Shown here piece after piece: positions 57,606 to 64,000 of a stretch of 64,000 bases of DNA (its first letter is position 1; each line of letters opens with the position of its first letter). Origin of the DNA: Helicostylum pulchrum (lineage: Eukaryota > Mucoromycota > Mucoromycetes > Mucorales > Mucoraceae); NCBI GenBank assembly GCA_025677825.1, contig JAIXMO010000032.1, positions 124,001 to 188,000 on the forward strand, written 5' to 3'. The notes under the pieces were generated by a model. That model saw only the letters and a program-made list of their open reading frames with translations. It made no database searches and had not been told where the DNA came from. The translations under genes were made by a program, and so were the position numbers.

Positions 57606-58916
57606 TTAATTGGTTGATACAGCCATAACACTGTCTATGTTCTGGAGCATCGCAGTAGTACGGCTCAACAGAGACGTAAGATTATTCACTTCACGTTTCA
57701 ATTCAATACGATGCGCTTCCAATACTTTCTGTGTACTGCTGCTGTTGCCTGTATGAAACAAAGCAAAGTCATCATGCGGGACCAAAGGAGGCGAAGGCAA
57801 ACTCGGCAGACTACGATCCAAACGATCTACTTCAGGGTTTAACAAGCAAGCGATATTTGAAGTGGGTCTCATTGGCGGTGAAGGTAAATAACGGTGATGA
57901 AACACTTCGGGTTCAATAGGATCAGGCGAAGATTTTCTTGAAGAAACAGGAGATACCATTGTTGTTGTCGCAGCAGCAGAAGTAGCAGGAGATGGTAATA
58001 AAGGTCTTAAATGATGATCTGTACGTTTATTAGGTGTATCAATTAATTCTTGTTCCATTCTACTACGCTTATTGTTGTTAGCTAAAATGTGTCGGTGAAC
58101 TACAACAGGTTTATGAGTAACCACGACTGCAGCTGTCACTCGCTTACGACGTTTAATTGTAGATCGTTTCATTGTGATTGGTCGATGTACGCTATGTAAC
58201 TTGAAATAAAGTCCACAGGCGTTACAAATAGGGAGACCGGATTCATCTCGTCTCCAAAGAGGTGTAGTTGTAGTTTGACAATTAGCACAAATAAGAGATG
58301 CATTTAAATCGGTTGAAACTGTAATTATATCTTTTGATGGTTGTTGTGGCTTAGTAAAGATTTGTTGTTGTTGCCCTTGTGGTTGTGGTTGTGGTACAAT
58401 GATAGGTGCAGCAGCAGCAGCAGTTGTAATTATAGTTTTAGGAGCAGCAGGAGCTAAAAGAGGAGTAGGAGGAGAAATACGTGGAGCTAAAGCGATTGGA
58501 CTTGAATTGTTAATTTTTGGACGCTTTGATGCATTTCTTTTTAACCAAACGGGACGAGTAGTATTCCGTGCTTTAAAATATAAACCACAAGCATTACATA
58601 TTGTTTCGCCTAGAGGAGATCTTCTCCAAAGTGGAGTGGTAGTAGTACCACAGTTCGAACACGAGGTAACGACCGCACTTCCAATATCCGATTTCGCAAC
58701 ACTGGAGTTGCTCGGTTCAATAACGGCAGAAGAAAGGTTATTGCTGGAAGGGATAGAAACCTTTGACTGATCGAAGCCAGTTAAACTAGACTGGTCTTGT
58801 TGTCGTTTATTAATATCATTCATCTTGTCAAAACTGAATATCAACGGGCATTTATGGCAAGAATCTACGCTCGTAGAGGTTGAAGGTTTATTATAAAAAG
58901 GTGACTTTACTGTCAT
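57606..58916 (-). CDS. GATA transcription factor with two zinc fingers
   Basis: Single exon, 436 aa. Finger 1 (86-110) is C-x2-C-x17-C-x2-C and is followed by GLYFKARNTTRPVWLKRN. Finger 2 (210-233) has the same spacing and is followed by GLYFKLHSVHRPITMKRSTIKRRKR. The two-finger layout and the C-terminal heptad region (about 400-432, IELKREVNNLTSLLSRTTAML) match the SreA/Fep1/Urbs1 iron-regulator class. However, the linker (about 130-205) is Pro/Gln/Ala-rich and lacks the Cys-rich iron-sensing motif. An N-terminal SCHKC (residues 19-23) is the only other Cys pair. It may regulate iron, nitrogen or light genes; the choice is open. Confidence 0.9.
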   Translation of the reverse strand: MTVKSPFYNKPSTSTSVDSCHKCPLIFSFDKMNDINKRQQDQSSLTGFDQSKVSIPSSNNLSSAVIEPSNSSVAKSDIGSAVVTSCSNCGTTTTPLWRRSPLGETICNACGLYFKARNTTRPVWLKRNASKRPKINNSSPIALAPRISPPTPLLAPAAPKTIITTAAAAAPIIVPQPQPQGQQQQIFTKPQQPSKDIITVSTDLNASLICANCQTTTTPLWRRDESGLPICNACGLYFKLHSVHRPITMKRSTIKRRKRVTAAVVVTHKPVVVHRHILANNNKRSRMEQELIDTPNKRTDHHLRPLLPSPATSAAATTTMVSPVSSRKSSPDPIEPEVFHHRYLPSPPMRPTSNIACLLNPEVDRLDRSLPSLPSPPLVPHDDFALFHTGNSSSTQKVLEAHRIELKREVNNLTSLLSRTTAMLQNIDSVMAVSTN

Positions 58917-59610
58917 ATTTTAATACACACTATAAAAAAAAAAGATAGGAAAGAGAAACACTTTTTTAAAAATGAGAAAAAAAAAATTCTCTTTATTTAT
59001 CTCTTTTTATCTGACATTTGATTGGCTATTGATAACTATTTCATCTTTTTTTTTTAAAAAAAAATTGTCGGAGGAAATATTAACCAATGAACAAGAATTT
59101 GTTATCTTTTTATAAAATCTATCTTGGTTAAAAAAACAGCCCTCCTATTTTCCCTTGGATTACCGCGGAACCCATTTAAATGAACTAAAAAAAAGAAGAT
59201 AAGGTATCACTTGGGTTACATTTGTAAATAAAAAGGCATCAGACCAACTTATCTATCATTTTGCGTTTTATTTATATAATTGTCTCTCTTATCATTCCTT
59301 TCGCTAAAAATAATTGTATTCATTTTTCACGCATATTGCATCTTATCTTTTTTATTATCATCACATCCCCTTTTTTTTAAAAAATAAATCCATATAAAGC
59401 TTTTTATGTGGGGAAAAAAAAATAATAAAAAAATAGGTGTGTTTCTATGGTTTCCATGACCCAATAGAAACTAAACTAATTTAGTTTGCCTTGGGAGAGA
59501 AGAGGCATTAAATTTTATTTTTTTCTCGCTCTCTTTTTTTCTTCTTTCTTCTTTATACATTTTCTTTTAGTTTTTATAATAATAATAGTGTTTTTACTTT
59601 TTACTAGTTC
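58917..59610. other. Divergent spacer between the GATA-factor gene and eIF1
   Basis: About 690 bp, promoter of both genes. It contains the cluster of GATA motifs listed separately, which ends about 250 bp before the eIF1 ATG, and a TC-rich leader next to eIF1. Confidence 0.6.
58943..59360. promoter_or_regulatory. Cluster of WGATAR motifs upstream of the GATA-factor gene
   Basis: By eye, twelve WGATAR sites on either strand begin at 58943, 58997, 59007, 59030, 59102, 59119, 59197, 59249, 59253, 59289, 59343 and 59355. The nearest is about 27 bp from the start codon of the GATA factor. For this base composition I would expect about two in this length. Confidence 0.6.
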
Positions 59611-60054
59611 ATGTCCAATATTGAAGAGCTCAACGTCCCTTTTGGTAACGATAGTAACCAAGAAAATAATAATAACGCAATGCATTAAAATAAATAAATA
59701 GATCCGTTTGCTGATGTTGACCAAGATAAACCGCAACAACAAACTAATCATATCCGTAAGTTTTTTTCTTTTGTTGCTGATTAACGTTAAAATTAACATT
59801 TTATAGACTTGCGTGTTCAACAAAGAAACGGTAGAAAGACATTGACAACTCTTCAAGGACTTCCAACAGAATATGATGTAAAAAAGATTCTTAAATCTTT
59901 TAAAAAAGTATTTGCTTGTAGTGGTACCATTATCGAGCATGACGAATTGGGTAACATTTTACAGCTTTCAGGTGATCAACGTTTAAAGATTGCTGAATTC
60001 TTGGTAACTGAACACATAGCTAAAAAGACTGAAATCGTAGTTCATGGTTTCTAA
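59611..60054 (+). CDS. SUI1: Translation initiation factor eIF1
   Basis: Three exons: 59611-59644, 59702-59755, 59807-60054, giving 111 aa (human 113). After the acidic leader MSNIEELNVPFDPFADVD comes the SUI1 fold: LRVQQRNGRKTLTTLQGLP, YDVKKILKSFKKVFACSGTI and LQLSGDQRLKIAEFLV, ending EIVVHGF. eIF1 binds the 40S P-site region and enforces start-codon fidelity. The frame and ends are unambiguous. Confidence 0.97.
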
Positions 60055-61578
60055 AGAAACTTATTTTCCTGCTAGTAATAAAATAAGTACTTTTTTTTTA
60101 TTATTGCGTGAGAATTTATATATCACTACTGCAGGATACTCATCCAGGGGAACTCGAGATCATGGGAAGTTTTTTATTTTTTTATTTTTATTTTTTTTAT
60201 ATCGGTTACTATAGTAACTGCGTTTTGATACGATCGAGTTACTGTTGTGTCCCACTTTTTACACGTTGTCCGTGCTGCAGATCCTCCGAAAAAAACCTTT
60301 TTTTAAAAAGAAAAAAGATTATACTTTCTAATCTTTTTACCTTTTTGTACGACTTAATTAATCTTTTTATCATTATCTCCTTCGGGTCATTTTGGACGAA
60401 TTTTACGTTTTAATGCGTACCAATCTGAGATTTAAAAATAAATAACAAATTGACCTTTTGCTAATAAGACACCTTTTGTATAAGCTTTTTTGAAAAAAAA
60501 AAACTGGGTTTCATTCATCAATCTTTCGGTGATGAATTTTATAGATTAGATAAGATGAACGTTGAGAATGAGCAGAATACTATAACATTTTAGTGTAGAA
60601 ACAATGGACACGGAAAATATCGTAAACATGCAAATAACAGTACGATCTTGACCACATTTGTGTAGTAGTACTATGATTACAGAATCCAGTTATTCTGCCT
60701 CCAACAAAAAAAAATCGTTATCTAAGTAGTACTTTGAAACCTGTAATTTAACAAGGTTTTTTTTTGCAGATTTTGCGAACCTTAAAATCCACTTTGAATT
60801 TTAAATTTTCTGGTTTCATGCGCTCACTCTTCTTCCGAATAGCGTGATAGCTTTATTTATAACGTCAAATTTTAATTTTACAGCGCAAAAGTACTAATCT
60901 TAAAAAAATTAGTCATCATTACTTTTTCATAATGCAGGATAAGGAGAGATACGATATCAACAGTTTTTATTTTAAAAAGTAATAATCATGTGAGCAAGTA
61001 CAAAGTTTTTGCATACGCAATGACGAAAATGACTGAACCTGTGAACTAAAGAGTTAAAACATGAAGTCCACTCGCACGTAAAAAATCTCTTCTGGCACCA
61101 ATCATGATTGATCCGTGGAATAAACCCTGATGTTTCAGTGCCTAGATTTGTCTAAATTTAATATACAATACGCCATTGGTATGCATCATTACCGGAGGCG
61201 CTAGCACGGGGAAAGAAAAACGTTATCTGGAAGCGATCAAACTGTGTAGTACTAACGCACACAGGAATATAAAAGTGGCCTCATATATCTATACGTTTCA
61301 GCCTCTTAATAACCTTTTTTGCGTGCATATAAAAAACATATAGTAAACAGTGTCACGTGTATAACAGCATCTTGTCATCTACTCAAAACGTAACTTTTAC
61401 TGGCATAAAACGTGGAATAAACCCTGGAGTGTGTGTACTCAATTCATATACCGGAAATTTACAAACACTTTAATAGGCATTGATACTTTTGGTTTCATTT
61501 ATAAACGAACAAACATAAGCTTATACAAGTCAAACAGTTAAATTGTAATAAAAAAAAGCGTGTGAACTTTATTTTGTT
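60055..61578. other. Convergent intergenic spacer (1.5 kb)
   Basis: This lies between the eIF1 stop and the PEBP stop. It is AT-rich, with no ORF that looks coding. A perfect 16-nt direct repeat occurs at 61114-61129 and 61411-61426. It is long for a convergent spacer in this window, where others are 20-300 bp. Confidence 0.55.
61114..61426. repeat. Perfect 16-nt direct repeat, copies 297 bp apart
   Basis: The word CGTGGAATAAACCCTG occurs at 61114-61129 and again at 61411-61426, in a spacer otherwise without repeats of this length. Confidence 0.7.
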
Positions 61579-62308
61579 TTAGGTGGGACAGCAAAAGAAA
61601 TTAACAGTAACCAACTCAAGTTGGTTCTCAGCCTCAAACTCACGAAGCTTGAAAAGACGACGTTGTTCCTTTTGTTCGTGTTCCATGGGCTTAAATTCTT
61701 GCTTTCCATTACCTTGCTTGTAGAGCAAGAATACGTAACGATGCGTACCTGTATCTTTACCAGGTCCAGGTCCAATATAAGGAGTGTGCTGATTTTCCGA
61801 TTTTCTAACAGTATCTAAATCAGACCCTTTTTAAATGTGTATAATACGTTAATACATAATATATGAATTTTGTTGGCGTGTTTTTTTTTACCTGAAATGT
61901 TAACTACAATCCAATGACGCCAAGGACCAAATTTCTTGTCTTGCGAAGAAGGTGCATCTGGATCGGTCTAAACCGAAAGAGAGAGGGGGATTGTCAGCAT
62001 ATACGTCATATACACAACACACTCGACTTACCATGATTAATGTATAATAGGCATCTTCTTCAGGAGCAACAAAAAAGATGTTGGGTTGCTCGTTGGTTTG
62101 TTGAGGATTCAAAAGATTACCAAGAGCTACGTCGTTGGCACCATAATCAATCTTTAATAATGTAGAAGGAGAAATTGCGCTATCGAGAACTTTTTTTTTC
62201 TTTGTTAAATTGGTTTCTTTTTGGTTGTCATAGCTACTTACTGTCAGGAATAACATTGTGCTTTTCAAGACAACTGTTTATATTCATATCTGCTGTAATA
62301 AATCCCAT
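61579..62308 (-). CDS. Phosphatidylethanolamine-binding protein family (Tfs1/PEBP type)
   Basis: Four exons: 62242-62308, 62032-62189, 61892-61967, 61579-61826, giving 182 aa. Family motifs are KHNVIPDILDSAISP near the N-terminus, [32 protein letters not shown] (the DPDAPS anion-binding box), and PYIGPGPGKDTGTHRYVFLLYKQ. In yeast the relative Tfs1 inhibits carboxypeptidase Y and Ras-GAP; in animals RKIP modulates Raf. No signal peptide is present, so it is cytosolic. Introns 1 and 3 end in AAG. The C-terminus (VTVNFFCCPT) contains two Cys that might be lipidated or disulfide-linked; this is only speculation. Confidence 0.93.
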
Positions 62309-62857
62309 TTTTTTTTATATAATACTACGAAAAACAAAATAATGGTATGGGAAAAAGAAGAGAAAATGATTATGCATTTGTTTTTTAATTAAAAAGCTAT
62401 TTTTTTTATTTTTTTTTTGAAAACCGCACCAATAACTTTTTTTTTTGAAAAGCCGGCATGATTTTCAAGAAAAACAGGGTCGAAAAAAGTTACAAGAAAA
62501 AGGGTTTTATGCTTTTTTGTTCGAGCGTCTAAAATGTTGCTTGTGGCATTTGATTTAAAAAAGAAAAAAAAAGAAAATGCGCACGTGGTATCAATGAATC
62601 TGCATTTCTCTCTTCAGCGACAACACCTAAAAAAAAAGCGCATTGTTTTCCTTGGCAACTAGAAAAAAAAGTGTTGCCAGTTACAAAAAACGTTTTGAAC
62701 CATTGACTGCGCCCACTACGGAACAAAGGGGGGACGTTGGTGTATGGTGTTAAAGGAAGTCACATTAGAGTTTGAGGACTATTTTATTTTCAGGAGTATA
62801 AGAAATCACAAGTCTCTTTTCTTCTTCTTCCTTCCTTCTTACAGTCAAAAACATATA
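62309..62857. other. Divergent spacer between PEBP and Rab5-type genes
   Basis: About 550 bp serving as promoter for both genes. It contains A/T runs and a CT-rich leader directly before the Rab ATG. No gene is seen. Confidence 0.6.
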
Positions 62858-63741
62858 ATGGTATCTCAATCGATGACTACACAAATACCTTCAGTGAAAC
62901 TAGTTTTATTAGGTAATGAGAACCTTTTGCTGTTGCTGTATTTGAAATAAAACTAAAATATAGACTCCTTTTATTTTTCTAGGTGAAGCCTCGGTTGGCA
63001 AATCGAGTATTGTTGCTAGATATGCTACTGACACATTTTCTGACGGAAAAGAACCTACCATTGGAGGTAAGGAAGCGAACTTATTACTTTATGATAATCG
63101 ATTTTTTTTAAAATTAAAAAACGTATACTTTCTTCTTCTTTATAGCTGCCTTTTTGGCAAAAGTATGTACAACACCAGAGAAAAGTATAAAATTCGAGAT
63201 ATGGGATACAGCAGGCCAAGAAAGGTTTCATTCACTTGCTCCCATGTATTACAGAAACGCCTTAGCAGCAATGGTTGTATTCGATGTTACAAAATATGTA
63301 AGTTGTGGTCATGACACCTTTTTGATCTAAACTGACAACAATTTTTTTTATATAAAAATAGTCTACATTTGAAAGAGCACAAAATTGGGTTAGCGAATTA
63401 CAACGACAAGCTAATCCACAATTATTAATTACACTTGTCGGCAACAAAACAGATATTATAAAAGAACGACAAGTTACAAATGAAGAAGCGAAAGACTATG
63501 CTACCCAAATGAGTTTACTATATATTGAAACCAGTGCAAAATTAGGAACGAACGTCAGTCAGGTGTTTACTGAAATAGGTAAGTTTATATATATTTATCT
63601 ATAACAGCTCATTATTTTACTCAGCACTCTTTTTTTTTTTATAAAGCCGAACATGTTGTCCTTGATAATCCACGTCATTCAAAAGTAAATGTGAAGTTTG
63701 ATAAGAATCATGCAAAAAAACCCAGTTGCGCTTGTACTTAA
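62858..63741 (+). CDS. VPS21: Rab5-type small GTPase (Ypt5/Vps21 family)
   Basis: Five exons: 62858-62912, 62983-63066, 63146-63297, 63362-63578, 63647-63741, giving 200 aa. It has P-loop GEASVGKS, switch I with TIGAAFL, switch [24 protein letters not shown] and ETSAK. The TIGAAFL and HSLAPMYYR stretches are Rab5-subfamily hallmarks. It directs early endosome fusion and vacuolar protein sorting. The C-terminus is SCACT, so two Cys are present as for double geranylgeranylation, but one residue follows the last Cys, unlike the common CC or CxC ends. The last intron ends in AAG. Confidence 0.93.
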
Positions 63742-64000
63742 TTCATTCTTAGAACGTTCTATATCTCAGAAGCATAAATAAATTATTATGATCATTACTT
63801 TTCTTTAACCATAAACCCACCCCCCTTTCTCCCTTTTATAACGTAATGCTTATTATTTATCAAGAAGAAAAACCGTTTCTCTGGTAATAAAAGGGGGTAT
63901 AGAGATATTTATCATGCAACACAACATAAAAACATGAAACATATAAAAGTGTGGCCCTTCCGCTGACAACTCACGCATTATGATTAGTCCAAAAAGCGTC
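63742..64000. other. Right-edge spacer
   Basis: About 260 bp after the Rab stop, with an AATAAA-like stretch near 63776-63783. No further gene begins within the window. Confidence 0.6.

Noticed and set aside
1..64000. CRISPR array, biosynthetic gene cluster, integrated virus or intact transposon
   Set aside because: No regular spaced repeats, no polyketide or peptide synthase, no capsid, polymerase or integrase-like ORF, and no terminal repeats were seen.

Overview
This is nuclear DNA from a filamentous fungus, most likely an early-diverging lineage such as Mucoromycota (Mucorales). The reasons are AT-rich spacers full of A/T homopolymers, short introns (about 50-120 nt) with GTAAGT-like donors, and fungal hallmark genes (BEM1, ERG4, EXO84, Tfs1/PEBP-type protein). 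These sit beside genes of types better known from animals, such as a GLUD1-type glutamate dehydrogenase, an NDUFAF8-type complex I assembly factor and a 4EHP-like cap-binding protein. Lineage is inferred; no rRNA marker is present. I rebuilt 26 spliced gene models by hand. Every complete model closes in frame, which is the main support for the exon junctions.

Layout. 1-8.2 kb: 5' end of NOT3/NOT5 (-), eRF3/SUP35 (+), NADP isocitrate dehydrogenase (-), BEM1 polarity scaffold (-). 8.2-20.5 kb: a 2.6 kb spacer, an unrecognised single-pass membrane protein (+), NAD glycerol-3-phosphate dehydrogenase (-), a second 2.6 kb spacer, an epoxide-hydrolase-like enzyme (+), TAF5 (-). 20.5-27.2 kb: a FAR1-like DNA-binding protein (+), mitochondrial FtsH/m-AAA protease (-), COX6 (-), glutamate dehydrogenase (-). 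27.2-31.4 kb: spacer with one tRNA-His and several small repeats. 31.4-49.1 kb is dense: an acidic Asp/His-rich secreted protein (+), ERG4 (-), an R3H protein (-), a myristoylatable EF-hand sensor (+), an alpha/beta hydrolase (-), EXO84 (-), a small ORF (-), a divergent eIF4E-family protein (+), a Cys/His-rich orphan (+), a two-RRM protein with a long Lys/Glu/Ala/Val repeat tail (-), NDUFAF8 (-), CUL3 (+). 49.3-59 kb: three transcription factors, all on the minus strand (Myb+C2H2, bHLH, two-finger GATA), separated by long spacers. 59-64 kb: eIF1 (+), a PEBP protein (-), a Rab5-type GTPase (+).

Functional picture: these are housekeeping genes for translation (eRF3, eIF1, eIF4E-like), transcription (TAF5, NOT3, TFs), mitochondria (FtsH, COX6, GDH, NDUFAF8), polarity and secretion (BEM1, EXO84, Rab5) and sterol synthesis (ERG4). 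I see no operon-like cluster, no intact transposon and no CRISPR array. Several gene pairs are head to head over 150-215 bp (TAF5/FAR1-like, R3H/EF-hand, NDUFAF8/CUL3) and may share promoters. I found no convincing new multi-gene system. The best leads are the unrecognised membrane protein, the Asp/His-rich secreted protein, the 4EHP-like protein, the GATA-factor gene with a dense cluster of GATA sites upstream, and a GC-AG intron.
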